A stretch of DNA of 64,000 nucleotides from Monodelphis domestica (taxonomy: Eukaryota; Chordata; Mammalia; Didelphimorphia; Didelphidae): contig NC_077229.1 of assembly GCF_027887165.1 (NCBI RefSeq), positions 372,775,253 through 372,839,252 on the forward strand, read 5' to 3'. A program made the translations under genes and the position numbers. This document shows positions 44,547 to 57,732 of this stretch, in pieces (the stretch's first letter is position 1; every line of letters begins with the position of its first letter). The notes beneath the pieces were generated by a model. The model searched no databases. It was not told where the DNA came from and saw only the letters and a list, made by a program, of their open reading frames with translations.

Positions 44547-45104
44547 TTTTTAAGAGAAGCTAGAGTGTATACTAGGGAAGAATTTAACTATCAAGATAGC
44601 CAAAAGAAGGGGATTATCTATATAATATAGGTATGGCTGAAAAGAGGTTTTCACAACTATATACCATAGCAAACTTTCAATCATAGAGTACTATAAAGTA
44701 AATAAAATCTTTTTGTGCTTATTAGTTAACTATTTGACTTTAAAAACTGAAGGCTGGTTTTCCAACAAGGTTACCTCTCATTTATATACAAAATTATACA
44801 AGAATCCTTGAAAGTCATAACAACATAGATGACTGTTCTGCCTTCTGATGATTAACATCAAGTAAAGCATGAGACCTTCATGACGCAAGAGGCTCAAAAC
44901 AGACTTCAAATAGAAGAGAATTTCCTTACAGGTGATAAGATTCTCTCGGTGTTCCCATTAGTGGATGAAATGGTACTGACTGGAAGAATCAAACCCTTTT
45001 GTGGTTCAATTGAAGAACTATTTTCTAATAATCCAATAAGGGTTTCTCTCACCAACATATTCTTCCTTTTTATATACAATTTTAAAAAGAAAAAATAAAT
45101 ATCA

Positions 45105-45348
45105 GGGGGTTTTTTGTTTATTCATTTTTCATTTGTGCCTGACATTTCATAACCCTATTTGGGTTTTCTTTGCAAAGACACTGAAATTATTTGCCATTTC
45201 CTACTTAATTTTTATAGATGAGGAAACTGAGGCAAACAGGATTAAGTAACTTGACCAGGACCACACAATTAGCAAGTGTTTGAGGCTAGATTTGAACTCA
45301 GATCTTCCTGATTCCAGTTCCAGCACTCAATCTACTATTCCATCTAGT
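45105..45348 (-). mobile_element. SINE family 2, antisense
   Basis: 'cataaccctatttgggtttt', 'atttgccatttcctacttaa', 'gatgaggaaactgaggcaaa', 'agatttgaactcagatcttc'. Confidence 0.85.
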
Positions 45349-46269
45349 ACTGTAGATAAAATTACATCTAGTCAAAAAATAAGGGGGGGTAAGACCATCA
45401 CTAATATTCCTTCCAGGTCTGACATTATGAAATTCTAAAATATTAGTTCATTCTGTGATACCCCTGAATGGCAGAATGAAAGCCTTTCAGTGAGCTCTTC
45501 TGCTGTTCTAATAGTACTTTGTATGCCTTTACAAACACTATTTCACTCAACATCTTGAACTACCACTTACAGGAGGAAACTAAAGGTCAGGAGTCAAGTG
45601 ATTTACCCCTTGCAAGGAAGTATAGGTAGGGGAAACCTATATGATGCTCACAGTTGTTCCAGTGATAAGATTAAACAAAAAAGGTGCTCAAACACTCATG
45701 AAAATTGTTTTGTCCCAATAAGAACCCCATTCTGCATCCCTACCCAGAGTTGAGACTAAAACCAATTTTCCTCTAAAGAGAGGAATGAAAATTACATTGT
45801 CCCAAGAATGCCAATATTTTTTAAGTCCAATTCTGCAAGTATGAACTTATTTATGTATATTATATATTCACGTAATCAAAAAGACAAATTATAGAACCAC
45901 AAAGCTACTTTTTTTAATTAATAAGGACCTTTCAGTATAATAACATTGATGGGCACTTAAGCAATGCACCAACCACTCATTATAGCCAAAAATAATCTTC
46001 CAGACAGAGTTAAAAAGTCTGGGCCAGACATCATATGAGTTGCTTCCTTAGTTGAGATATTGTTTGAGTGACAACAAAGGAAACAATATCAATACTTCCT
46101 CTTTCACTGAATTTTCATTATATTTTTAGTTCTCTGAACTTATCTAACTAAAGCAGAACTGTTAACTGATACATAGATCAAATAAATTTCTTCAATAGGG
46201 TTTGTTAAGAATCAGGAATCTCTAGTAAGAAAATTATAACCCACAATGGACCTGAAATCCTATACTTCA
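45349..46269. other. Unassigned intronic sequence
   Basis: A faint MIR-antisense echo near 45560-45620; otherwise nothing. Confidence 0.4.
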
Positions 46270-46440
46270 GAGTGAGTATAGAGAATAGCAAGGTTGCTGA
46301 ATTTGGAATCAAAGAGATATGGATTATAATCATGACTATGACGTTTACTAGCTGAAAGACTACAAGCCTTAGTTTATTCATTTGTGAAATGGCAACAGCA
46401 ATATTTGGACATTTTCATAGGGTTACTGAAAGGAAAAGTA
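46270..46440 (+). mobile_element. MIR fragment
   Basis: 'ggttgctgaatttggaatca', 'ccttagtttattcatttgtg', 'tcatagggttactgaaagg' in MIR order. Confidence 0.5.
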
Positions 46441-46982
46441 TTTTTTACAGTACAAATGTCAGTTGTATCACTTCTCTTAACTAACTAGATGTCAGTAAGT
46501 ATATTAGAGGAAGTACGACTTTAGAAAGTCAGAACTGACTTTTGAAGTGTTCCAATAACTAAAGTAAAAGATACATTTCTTTTTTTGTTTGTTTCTTTCT
46601 AGATTTCTATTTTAAGACTTGGGATCTTAGAAAAGTACCCATATCATCAAGAGAGATTAATAGACATATTTCGGTTTCTAACATGCCAAAGGGCCATATG
46701 ATTTTTACTCTCCAAATGATTTGTTATTGGCTCAAATGTGATTAATGAAATGGTCTTTATTTTAAATAAATACTTTATCTATAATTCAATAAGCATTTGA
46801 TATTTAATCAAGAGATAAATACAACTCACTGCCAGGTCACTTTTCTTTCTTAATTTGCAATAATCACTTAGTAATCTAGTAAAAGATTAAAGAAACTACA
46901 AAGATCAGAAAAGTCAAGTGTAAATTTATAAATGTTTCTCTGGGAAAAGGCATGCTCCATGAAGGGAGAGAGGGAAAGAGAT

Positions 46983-47082
46983 GACAGTGTTCCCAAGCTA
47001 AGTCATCAGCTCATATCTGACCTGTGAAGTTTGAGTCAGCATCCTCAGATATGAACCAGTGACTTAGCTTGGGAAGACTGTC
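46983..47082. repeat. Imperfect 38-bp inverted repeat (hairpin)
   Basis: Arms 46983-47020 and 47045-47082 pair at 33 of 38 positions around a 24-nt loop. The longest unbroken paired block is ttcccaagctaagtca, and tcatatctga pairs next to the loop. Size and shape resemble a microRNA precursor or a small palindromic transposon; neither can be confirmed by eye. Confidence 0.85.
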
Positions 47083-47519
47083 TACCTCTTCTTCAGACCA
47101 ATGGCAAGAAACCATCAAGAACTACACAAATGAGGCAGATGTACTTTATAAATACAAACTTTAGGCATGTATTTAGAACTTTCAGCTAACAAAATTACCC
47201 AATTTCTACCTTAAATCCAACCTCAACCTATCAGCATGGTCTACTAAAGAAATCCTAATTCAAACTGCTCAATCTAAGGGGAAAATACGTAGTATCTTTA
47301 TCAACCAATTGTTAATCAGATACATTTGCTAAGAAAAGAATGCTAGCTTTTTAAAGATTCAAAGACCAAAAAAGTTACTTTAGTCTTTTGGCATATATTT
47401 AGCCATTTTAGTACCTATAGATTGTTGGATTATACCTTCACCCAAATGGATTAAAAACAGATCAAGTAAATTTATATAACAGACCTTGCTGCCCTCATGC
47501 CAGGTAACCCTACAAAGAA
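47083..47519. other. Unassigned intronic sequence
   Basis: Nothing recognised. Confidence 0.4.
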
Positions 47520-47650
47520 TTTAGAACCATTAAGAACCTTAGGAGTCCTTGAGTCTCCAACCTTTTCATTTTACAAATGAGGAAGCTGAGATACACAATG
47601 TAACTTGTCTGGGGTCACACATGTAAACTAGGTCTTCTTGATTAGCAGTC
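47520..47650 (-). mobile_element. MIR antisense
   Basis: 'tcattttacaaatgaggaag', 'tgtaacttgtctggggtcac', 'aactaggtcttcttgatt'. Confidence 0.65.
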
Positions 47651-48689
47651 CAATGTCCACATACTATGACGTGCTACTTCTTTACAAAAAGGGAAGCTAA
47701 AGCAGGTTGAACAATTTTAGCTCTCACTAACACTTGGAAAATTAGCTGTGTGGGAGTCACATAGGTTGTTAGGGTATCTCCTCTTTCCCTATTGGTTGAT
47801 AGCTCTACCAGCTGGGTAAAGAATACTGAATGAATTCTAATCACATTTTGTAAGAAACCATTTTCCGAGGAAAGTGTGTCTTTCTTACCTTTTGTTTTAA
47901 CAATGACAAACACATTCTAGCATTCAAATATTTAATAATCATTTGATACTAACAAATCTTGAATTGATAGGTTCAAGAGTTAGGACATGAAAGATCATAT
48001 AATTTATTGAGACACTGGAGGATGACTAAGATAGATAAAGGTTGAAAGAAATTAATAATCAAATGAAGGGATACCTAATAAATTTCCAACACCAAACCCT
48101 TTCATTTTAAGAGTCCCAACCTCAAAAAAAAAAAGGAAGTGACACAGAAATGGAAAAACATTTTTACTTTTCTTCTTGAATTATCAAAAGTGAAGGAATA
48201 TAGGGAGCTTTCCATGTACATAACTAAGCTATTTCTAGTTAAAACCATTTATAAAGGCTAGTTGTCCTCATAACTCTTCTCCTACCATTCATACTGTTTT
48301 GTCCAAGTTTAGACGGCATTTTAAAATGAGCTCGCAGATCCTGTTGGAGCATATGCTCACGCATAGAGAATTTTCTGAGACATGCAAATGTAGGGCTTTT
48401 TTTAGAGTAAAAATTTCATGTGCAGCTCCACGGGTCGAGAATACTGAAAGCTTGGCCATGTGTATCCTCCTCCTTACAGATTATACCCTTTCTGCCCCCC
48501 CCCCCCAAAACCACACATCAACTTTCTACTCTACTGTTGAGTCAACTCAGTTAAAAAGTATGCTAGATTCATGTCTGCCAAAATATTATCAAAATTCTCT
48601 CAAATTCCCAATACCAGAAACTTGCCCTTTAAGTTTAGCAAGCATTAAAATTTTACAGGACATTGTTTTTGTCAATATTTAACCCAGTT
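47651..48689. other. Unassigned intronic sequence
   Basis: About 1 kb; contains a C12 run at 48495-48506. A 127-codon open frame (48299-48682) has no recognisable domain. Confidence 0.4.
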
Positions 48690-49030
48690 CTGTCCACTTT
48701 GTTCTGCATCAGGCCATACAAATCTTCCCAGGTTTCACTAAAACAATCCCCCTTTTCAGGATAGTGGTATTCCATAACATTTTTTCCCACAATCACATCA
48801 CATTGGTTTCCAGTTCTTTACCACCACACACACACAAAAAAAAAAGAGCTGCTATAAACATCTTTGTGCATATAGGACATTTTCCTCTTTCTTTGGTCTC
48901 AAAGGGATATATATCTAGTAATGGTATCACTGAGTCAGAGTATTCACAATATAACAACTTTTGGGACACAGTTCCAAACTGCTTTCCAGAACTGGCTGGA
49001 CCAATTGATAATAAAGTGTAAACAACTAAA
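48690..49030 (-). mobile_element. L1 ORF2-end fragment, antisense
   Basis: 'ttctgcatcaggccatacaa', 'aagagctgctataaacatct', 'ctcaaagggatatatatcta', 'gtaatggtatcactgagtca': reversed L1 ORF2 C-terminal sequence, degenerate, with an AC/A-rich stretch inside. Confidence 0.7.
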
Positions 49031-49227
49031 AAGTCTGGCTCTGAGTCCTATTTTAGCCTTCTTTTCTCTCATACTGGGCCCAATATTTTGCTACTGCTAG
49101 AATTCAAAGAAATGGGAAATGAAAATTCAAATTCTCGTGTGATTCTAATAGGCAAAACATCAGTGTATGCATTGGACAATGTTAAAATTAATTCTATACT
49201 GTACTCCAAAAAGAAGCAAAAGAATGT

Positions 49228-49498
49228 TATCAGTTGTGTTTGGCTCTTCATTATCTTATTTGGATTGTTCTCCGTAGATACTGGAGTGAGTGGTTTGCCA
49301 TTTCCTTCTCCAACTCATTTTACAGAAAAGGAAACAGAGGCTAATGGTTTAAGTGACTTGCCTAAGGTCATCCACCTACTAAGATTCTGAGACCGGATTT
49401 GAACTTAGAAAGACGGCCTTTGACTTGCACCCAACTTTTCCCTTGATTTGAACCAGATTCTAAGTCTGGTGTTCTATCTACTGAGGCACAGAACTACC
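49228..49498 (-). mobile_element. SINE family 2, antisense
   Basis: 'gtggtttgccatttccttct', 'ccaactcattttacagaaaa', 'ccggatttgaacttagaaag', 'ctatctactgaggcacagaa'; the head part appears to contain an extra ~40 bp with a second 'gatttgaacc'. Confidence 0.8.
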
Positions 49499-49734
49499 CC
49501 TAATAAAAGTACAGTAGCTGGCAACCAAGAAATACCATATGTCCCACTGTATTCTATTTGAAGAATCTGATAATCTCCACCAAGGTCCTGTTCTAACATA
49601 ACATAAAGCTTTCAAATATTATGCTAGCAAAGTCCAAGCTCTGGCAAATTCTACCAAAATATCCCCCCCACCCACCCCCGCAGACACTCTGAATGTCTTT
49701 GAAGTCAAGTAAGACTAAAGTTCAGAGATTCATT

Positions 49735-50130
49735 ACTAGAAGATTTTGGGACCACAATAATCAAAGATCATGTGCACCTAAATAGATAATAATGAAAGAT
49801 GTTTGTACAAAAATAGTCATAGTCACGCTCTTCATGATAACAAAAAATTGGAAAATGAGGGGGTGTCCTTTGATTGGGGAATGGCTGAACAAATTGTGGT
49901 ATCTGATGGTGGTGGAATACTACTGTGTTGTAAGGAATGATGAACTGGAGAATTTCTATATGAACTGGAAAGACCTCAAAGAAGGAACTGATGCTGAGCA
50001 GAACCAAGAGAACATTATACACAGAAAGTGAAACATTATAGAACAATCCAATTTAATGGACTTTGCTAATACAAGACAATCCTAAGCAACTCATAAGAAA
50101 GAATGCCATCTACATTGAGAAGTTACTATT
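49735..50130 (+). mobile_element. 5'-truncated L1 (ORF2 end + 3' UTR)
   Basis: The sense frame reads CTKIVIVTLFMITKNWK and [12 protein letters not shown], matching the intact ORF2 near its C-terminus, then L1 3' UTR words ('ccaatttaatggactttgct', 'caatcctaagcaactcat'). No intact coding. Confidence 0.8.
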
Positions 50131-50159
50131 TAATCATTTCTCTACCCTTAATTAATAGG

Positions 50160-50342
50160 ATTCTGAAATTTGAGAATTGGAAGGGTGATTAGAGATTAAT
50201 GGGTCCAATCCTCTCTTTTGAGATAAGGCCTGGAGAAATTAAGTAACTTGCCCATGACCAAAGAGGCAATAAAATAATGCACCTGGGATCTGAACCCAAG
50301 CCCTGTGAAAGAAAACTTGATTCAACTGCATTGTGACTCCTT
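50160..50342 (-). mobile_element. MIR-like, antisense
   Basis: 'gagaaattaagtaacttgcc', 'gggatctgaacccaagccct', 'aactgcattgtgactcc'. Confidence 0.6.
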
Positions 50343-51149
50343 CCTGATTCTAAGAAGGCAAACATGATCACTAATTAAATATTTAATTACTGTTTGATAC
50401 TGCTTGCATGTTAGTTTTGGGTCACATTTATGATAGGGTAATGTTGAATTTTTATGTGCTGTAGGTACACTTTCCAGTACAAAGGGGACCTATATAAAAT
50501 CAAGGTGTATGACATACGTATGCCAGCTTTTAAGACTTGGGCTATAATTTTATAAGTTAACATGATTATCAAGGTTTGCAGTTTTATCTTTGTTCTCATA
50601 ACATACGTAATTGCTCCTATCTCTAAAGCAGTTGCTGCTGAGGAACTAGTCAGAAAAACAGCCCCAACTAGATATTGTTGCTAAGGGAAAGGAAGATTGA
50701 CTTTATAATCCAGTTTCCAAAAGCACTTCCTAGTGTTAGAAATATACTGATCACTGACCCCACCTTCACATACCATCAAATGTTGCTAAGATTTTATTTG
50801 AATTATTCTCTAATTAAAAGGAGGAGGGATGGACTTCTTCTCAGTGGACTATAGATCTCTTTCTACCCACCCCTTCAAATACACTGTCTCATACTCAGGG
50901 CTCCACCACTGATGAACTTTAACTGTGCCCTTTCTGCCCTGTCTCCTATGCCCAGACACTTGCATAAGATCAGGAACATCAGAGGGTTGAGGACTTCACG
51001 TTTTTAAGTTACAGAACATCGTGCTTTGATTACCCTCCAAATATTGTTCCTGTCAGGCATCACAAGTTTCTCTTTTCTAAATAGTGCAGAAAAAAAATAA
51101 CTCACAAAGTATAACAAAACAGATAATAGCAAATGACTAATTTCTTTTA
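50343..51149. other. Unassigned intronic sequence
   Basis: Nothing recognised with confidence. Confidence 0.4.
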
Positions 51150-51334
51150 AAAACAACAACAAACCACCCTTCCCTTTTCCCTTAGAATCAACAGTACATA
51201 TTGGGTTCAAGGCAGAAGAACAGTAAGGGCTAGACCATTGGAATTAAGTGACTTGCCCAGGGTTGCATGGCTAGGAAGTGTCTATCTAGACACCTAGGCC
51301 TGGCTTTCAATCCACTGAGCCACCCAGCTGCCCC
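51150..51334 (-). mobile_element. SINE family 1, antisense
   Basis: 'ggcagaagaacagtaagggc', 'aagtgacttgcccagggttg', 'caatccactgagccacccag'. The middle is missing ~20 bp. Confidence 0.88.
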
Positions 51335-51737
51335 ACGATAAATAATTTTTAAGGAAACTTTGAAGGCTTTCTTTTGCATGTGTAAAACAAACATTTCTGG
51401 CACAATCATTCCTAACTTTTTAGAAGTGGTCCCTACAGTAGATGATAACTTGTCCTATGCTACTTTCATTGATATTCTCCCATGCTTATTACTGGGAGCT
51501 TACTTAATATACATGGGGCTCTTCCTAACTCCATCGCCAGTACTCTAGCCACTATAGAGCCACTTCTGAAAACCATTAAGATTCCAGGAGGAAAAAAAAA
51601 CGCAAAATAAAACTGGCAAACAGGAAGTAAACACCTGGTAAATCTGATGCATTCACTTGGTATCAATCATGTAGATGTGGTACACAGAAACTCTTCATTA
51701 GTTATGCCTTTTTTGCTATGGGACCAATCCACTCCTT

Positions 51738-51752
51738 CCCCCCCCCCCCCCC
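51738..51752 (+). repeat. C15 homopolymer (G15 in BASP1 pre-mRNA)
   Basis: Fifteen consecutive C followed by gg. Confidence 0.9.
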
Positions 51753-51809
51753 GGAAATATTGTATATATTCCCTTTCTGAGATGGTACTAATGACCCAAT
51801 CAATGACAG

Positions 51810-51930
51810 GAAGCTAGGCAGGGCAATAGATTGAGTCCTGGGTCTGGAAGTCTAGAAGACCTGAGTTCAAATCCCTGTCTCTTAATTGTATAGTGCTCAT
51901 CATAGTGCCTGGAGCAAAATAAGATATTTA
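51810..51930 (+). mobile_element. Partial SINE family 2
   Basis: 'gcaatagattgagtcctggg', 'gacctgagttcaaatccctg', then an L2/MIR-like 'catagtgcctggagc'. Confidence 0.55.
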
Positions 51931-52364
51931 AACATTGGCTATTATTTTTATTCATAAGGAAGTATTACAAGACCTCATCTATTTCCTGCTTGAAACAAAA
52001 TATTCATTTCTATGGCATTACAGGATACCTCCTTTTCTTTTCTTTTCTTTAAGACCTTCATTAGATCTAAACTCTTAGCCTCATTAAATCTAACAATGTT
52101 TGAATCAGAGTTCTTTCCATTTAGGTCTATAAGATCATTAAAGGGAATTCCTGGTTTGTTTGTTTTTTTCTACTTGTCATTGCACCAAGGGCTTCAATTT
52201 TCTGGGAGAAAATAAATAATCCCAAAGACAAGAATATTAACTTGATGTTATTATTTTTTTCTTCATCAGTAGAAATCTAATTAAATCATACATTTGGATA
52301 GTGGACTTCAAGAGTCAGAGAACTGATTCATTTTTAAATATGATCATAATTTTTATTGAATGAT

Positions 52365-52440
52365 TTCAGAGGCATAGAGCACTGAACTTTGAGTCAAATG
52401 ACCCAAGTTTGAATCCCAGAACTGCCACTTATGTAATATA
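52365..52440 (+). mobile_element. MIR fragment
   Basis: 'gagtcaaatgacccaagttt', 'gaatcccagaactgccactt'. Confidence 0.55.
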
Positions 52441-52449
52441 AGTGACCAA

Positions 52450-52615
52450 AGACTTACAGTAGGAAGGGACCTTAGAGACCATCTAGGTCTGCCTCTTCAT
52501 TTCACCTTTAAAGAAACTGGAGTTCTAAGAGGTCACAAATATAGACATTCTAGGAGGTAGGACCTGAACCCACATCTTCCAAACTCTAAGAGTGGTACTT
52601 TAGCCACTACAGTTT
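52450..52615 (-). mobile_element. MIR-like, antisense
   Basis: 'gtaggaagggaccttagaga', 'tcatttcacctttaaagaaa', 'gtaggacctgaacccacatc'. Confidence 0.6.
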
Positions 52616-54244
52616 CCCCAGAACATACCCAGAGTAACCAAGAGCTTTCCTGATTACCACAGACCTCAAAGTTTCCAAGCCTCAACCCTGAAGTGCCCCC
52701 AAACCACCAATAGGAATTTACTGAATATACCTACTCTGTTGCTAAACACAAGGACAAGAGTAAGGGGTTAGACTAGATGACTTTGGAGATCTCTTCCAAC
52801 TTGGAGTTTTAAAAAGAAACATGAGATTTAAGTTCCTGTTGTTAAACATTGTATAAGACAAATCAGTTTAAGCACTTTAGTTCTCTCAGGTCAAGTAATA
52901 TATAAAATATATATAAATATATATAAAAATAAAAAACTGCTTAATTAGGAAGTAGAATGATGACCTGGAGTTACTAATGGTCAGACTGCTAAATTTAGAA
53001 CCTGTTACTTTATAAAATGGTGACAATATTACTAGTAGTATCTACATGCTAAGAATTTTGCCCAGTGAAAATGAGATTACTTTAGCAAGGTATTTTACAA
53101 AATTTAAAAAGCTACAATAGCTAATATCATAACATTATATATCATGACATGATGTTATTTTATAATGATTGATATCATAAAATGACATCATTGACACAAT
53201 TCTACATGTATAACTTGACTTCCTTATTTTATAGGACTAAATATAACCAATTCATTCCCACCAAAACCAAATAATACATCTTTCCCAGAGCAATCAATTC
53301 TTTAGTTTCCAAATAAAACCAAAATTAATTAATTAATTGCACTAAATATTTCTCAGACAAACAAAATTCTCAAGGTAGCCCAACACTAGTTTGTTATTTA
53401 ATCAGTCAGAAAGACATGGAGTTACTAATCAAATCTACTCCAGGAAAGTATAATGGGGGGAGTTGGGGAAGTCACAAGTTGAAGTAATAAGGTTTTGGAA
53501 GGAAAATAACATCACTCATTTAAAACAATGAAAAATAGGATTAAGTCCTACTGAGAACTCAGTTAACTATAGCAAAATGTTGAGAGCAAGAAAGAAAAAT
53601 AGAATGAGAGGGAACAAAAATGAGAGAACAAGACAGAGAGATTAAGAGAGGGAAGAGAGAGCTCCCAATGTTCTTCTTTGATGGATTTATTACAAACTCT
53701 ACACTGAATGGTCAACTATCTAAAATGATTCCCCTTACAGGAAAGGGGAATAAAGGTATAGGGGGAAAGTTTGCACTGTGTTTTGATGGTTTTGCAATAT
53801 CCCCTCCCCTTCATGCTGTGACACAATGTTTTCTACGCTTAGCTGTCAAATTTCATCAGTGCATTGTGATAGCTTCCGTTGGTGGAGTTATTGTTCTCAG
53901 AGTCTGACTCAGTCAAAGCTTTTATTTAGCAATTCAGAAGTATTGCCAACATCTGGGGGCAGGGGTGAGGGAGTCCTGAGGAAGGAAAAACAGACATCAG
54001 TTTGTAAAACAACTGACTAAATATTTTTGATGAATATTTTGGCTTTTCAGTGATGCCATATCTAGGACAAATTAGCCATTTGTAAGTAGCTATAATTCAT
54101 CTCATTTGTAGTTGAGAGAAAAACATTGGGCTGATTCTTCTAGATGGGCTACCATTTATTTTTAATGAACAGCTGATTATGGTTAATTTGAATTGTATTT
54201 ACAAGTTCTAGGACTGTCCATTACTAATCCCTACTAGCACCAAG
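52616..54244. other. Unassigned intronic sequence
   Basis: 1.6 kb, AT-rich, with a TATATAAA-rich patch near 52903-52935 and a short ATTA repeat near 53323. No exon signal. Confidence 0.4.
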
Positions 54245-54440
54245 CAGCAACGTGGTATAACCAAAAAAGGGCACTAGAGTTGGTTCTGCTGACTACATAA
54301 CCATGAAGAGTCATTTAACCAAAGCTTCAGTTTCCTGATTCATAAACTGGGAATAATATCCTACTTATATTACCTACCTCACACAGTTGTTATGAGTAAA
54401 AGTGTTTGTAAACCTTAAAGCATCACGTAAATGGGGTTTG
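54245..54440 (+). mobile_element. MIR
   Basis: 'gcactagagttggttctgct', 'aaagcttcagtttcctgatt', 'ctacctcacacagttgttat', 'aaacctta'. Confidence 0.65.
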
Positions 54441-54464
54441 TCACTTTGGTGGTGGGTCATGAGT

Positions 54465-54690
54465 AAGATGACTCATTAGATAGAGCTCTGAAACCATACA
54501 GTCACTGGTCAAGAGGTCTTGAGTTCAAATCCAAACCTGAGACACTTACAAAGTGTATGATCCCAGCCAAGTCACTTAAACCTCTGTCTGCCTCCAGTTT
54601 CCCCATCCTCATTCCCTAGCAAAGTGGGAATAACATCCATCACTAACAGAGCTGTTGTGAGGATAAGAATGAAATATTAATATTTTAAAC
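54465..54690 (+). mobile_element. SINE family 2 / MIR-type
   Basis: 'gatgactcattagatagagc', 'cttgagttcaaatccaaacc', 'caagtcacttaaacctctgt', 'cagagctgttgtgaggataa'. Confidence 0.7.
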
Positions 54691-55764
54691 TACAGATCCC
54701 AAAAGAAGTTTAGCTTTGATCTTAGGAAGGAGAAAGACACCCCGAGACCTCAAAAAATAGGCTGAAGGCAGGGAAGAGAAGTGAATTTCCCTAAGAAATT
54801 TCAATGTATAATGCCTGATTCTTCCAACACTCTAGATTGGCAAAGGAGCTATTCTAAAGATAATAATCATTGGCTTAGGGAAGCCAAAGACAAATGGCTC
54901 TGTAAACTGGCTGCTCTCCAGATTGGCTGGAGCAATTCCAGACTCATCTTGGGAGAGTCAATAGAGCCCTAACTAGGGATATCCCCAATAGGGCGACATC
55001 ACGTAGACATTCTCTTCAAATGCAGGTCATTTAAGTTTTGGTTCAATGGCTCATTAATGTGTTCCCACCCTTGTCTGCATTTCTCTCATGACCCTCTAAA
55101 GCTTATACATATTAACCTGGTCAGCACTTATAGCAGAAAAACTCATCTAACTTCAGAAAAATAAATCAACTACACTGTTGATTCACTACAAATGCTACAT
55201 CATTACATTGTTCCATATCACTGAAAAGGCTCAATTATCAAGCTAACTTTTAATGTATTTTCTGGCATATAGTGCCTTCCTCTTTTTTTACCTGCAATCA
55301 GGTAGATCGGATTTATCCCACTATATAGAAATCAGTAGTCAACTTTAGGCTCTCAAGTAAAGCTAAGTTCTAAGTTAAACTGGCTGTTTAGACACCCCAT
55401 ACAACCCTTTCCTTTTTTTTCCCCCTTGGTAGATGAAAAATAAGGAAGCTCTTCTGAGAGCAAAAGGATTGATTTTTTTATTCATTCATTTTTTTGGAGA
55501 TTAGTATACTAGAATTTTAAACTAGATATGACCTTTTATAAGAGTTTGCTGCATAAAAAGTAAAACAAGCCAACACAGCCAGCACCCTGCCATACACAGG
55601 GCAAGTTGATTCATTGGATCTTATGTATGAACTCATCATCCTTGTGACTTTCCAAGCCAAAATTCCTTTCTCAGACTAAACATTCCTATGTTGTCCTTCC
55701 CATTAAAATAGAAAAAGAAGCGAAAAAGAAGAAAAAGAGCGAGAACAAATGAGTGAAATTGTAT
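54691..55764. other. Unassigned intronic sequence
   Basis: Nothing recognised; a 63-codon open frame at 54781-54972 has no domain. Confidence 0.4.
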
Positions 55765-56005
55765 AGATAGCACATGGTCTAGCACCTGGCACATAGTATG
55801 CACTTAAGAAATGCTTTTTTAATTCATTCTTTAAAAGTGATAATAATTTGGAAGGAAAAAAACCCACCATTCTATGTAACTTGATAAACAATTATGAAGC
55901 ACCTAGTAGGTGCAAGGCACTGTAGATACAATAGACAAAATGTAAATAGTCCTTGTGCTTATATTCTATTTAATAAGGGAGCAGGCACTATGTACATAAG
56001 TTGTC
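55765..56005. mobile_element. Two opposed L2 termini
   Basis: 55765-55835 is an L2/MIR end in sense ('agcacctggcacatagtatg', 'cacttaagaaatgc'). 55875-56005 is an L2 end in antisense ('gaagcacctagtaggtgcaa', 'ggcactgtagatacaa'). Confidence 0.55.
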
Positions 56006-56129
56006 AATACAAAGTAATTTTAATGTGGGATATTCATTTTTAATGATTCTTCAGAAGAAATGTGAAAAGCATATGGCTCTGGTCTTCTAAGAATAAAGGC
56101 CTTTATACTCCTGGAAAAATGTCTCCACA

Positions 56130-56285
56130 TCATGGAGGTAGCTAAAGGGCATAGTAAAACTAGACTTGGAGTCAAGAAAATCTATGTTCACTTACTTCTC
56201 CTGTGATGTCAGGCAAGTCACATAACCCCTCATGTCTCCATTTCTTCATCTATAAAATTAAAGGTTGTCTTTTCTAACATGTACT
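56130..56285 (+). mobile_element. MIR fragment
   Basis: 'actagacttggagtcaagaa', 'gatgtcaggcaagtcacata', 'catgtctccatttcttcatc'. Confidence 0.6.
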
Positions 56286-57732
56286 TTCTTATTTTTAAAT
56301 CTTCCGGGTATGAATATTGAGCTAGACACTCAAGAGACTCATCTTCTAGTTGCCAATGTGGCTATGTGACCGAAGGCAAGTCACTTTTATATTCTTGGAA
56401 GCCTCAGTTTATAGAAATTGCTTCAAGGAAAAAAAATAGTACATTTTTAAACCCTCATCATAGAAGCAAGTTTAGTGCTCAATGCACTCATAAAGAGTAT
56501 TGAAACAATGAAGCCCTCCAGAAACTGGGCTTTTTAAAAAGCTATTTTGATAAATATTTAAATATAAAATTTGTATACTAAAGTTTTCCATTTGGCACTA
56601 GGGTTAAAAAAAAGGTCAAATAACTCACTCATCTTCCATTTCATGAGCACACCAACCCTTTGGAATCCATATATATTTAAAAAAAACTCTCCCTCTGCCA
56701 CTTTGATCCCTCATATATTAAATCAAGAATGAGAAAATCACAGCAATCTTGATACAAATTTGGTTTTCAAAAATCACTTCTGCCTAGTATAGAAGTTATG
56801 TAAGATGTTATTTCTAAATTTAAACAGCTTTCTTTTCATCACAGAACTCTGAATAAAAAATTTAAAACATTTTTTAAAAGGGTAGTATAAAATACTTAAC
56901 TGTTTCTGTAAAGTAAAGGTTACTTTTATGGTAGGCACTGGGAAAGCCAACTGTCGATTTTCAAAATCATCCTACCACATTTGGCAAATACTATCTGAAC
57001 ACACAGGCATTATTCAGTATTATCAATATCCCAATGTGCTTTTACAGTCATAGTTCTGTACTTCATTCGATATTTGTAGTTAACCAGTAGTCTTTTCAAG
57101 TCCTGAATATAGCTTTTATATGAGGTAAGGGATGAAAAAAAAAGATGTTCCATTTGCTATTTTAGTCAATAACAAGAGCATTATTGAACTATAATGAGAG
57201 CTCAAGAAAAGGAAATGGTTTAAGATCATTTATACTCCATCTTTCCTCTCTTAGACCTAGTAGCCCAATCTATTATCCTCAAGCAACTAAACATCTCTAA
57301 ATAAGATTAGAAATTTAAATAAATATCATTGCTGCTTATAAAATAAACAGCTGTTCTCACCCCATATAAAGTCCCATTCTGATTATTCACTCTGCTTCAT
57401 AGGTAACTCTTAAGTGTTCAAAACTATGCTAATAGAACAGAGCCCTGGCAGGTCCTACCAAGCTGGAAAGTTTTGAGCTACCTAAGAACTACATATGAAG
57501 TCAAGCCTAGTTAACTCTGGATAATTCAATACTGAAAGGTCAACATGTTTTTGCTTTTCTTTTCTGTAGCAACTTGAAAATAAGAAATGATAAGGTTACA
57601 ATTCTGATTAGAAAATCCATGCTAACTAGGTGAGAACTTGGCAAAGAATAGCAAATAAGTAAGGTTGCCTCTGGGGGTGGAAAAGAGAAGGGCAACTAAA
57701 GAAAATAGACCACACCTAAAATGGGCAGCTAT
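56286..57732. other. Unassigned intronic sequence
   Basis: A weak MIR echo at 56345-56410; otherwise AT-rich with no feature. Confidence 0.4.

Noticed and set aside
48299..48682. 127-codon plus-strand frame as a possible new gene or exon
   Set aside because: No domain, spans a C12 homopolymer, and is antisense to the BASP1 intron with no supporting signals.
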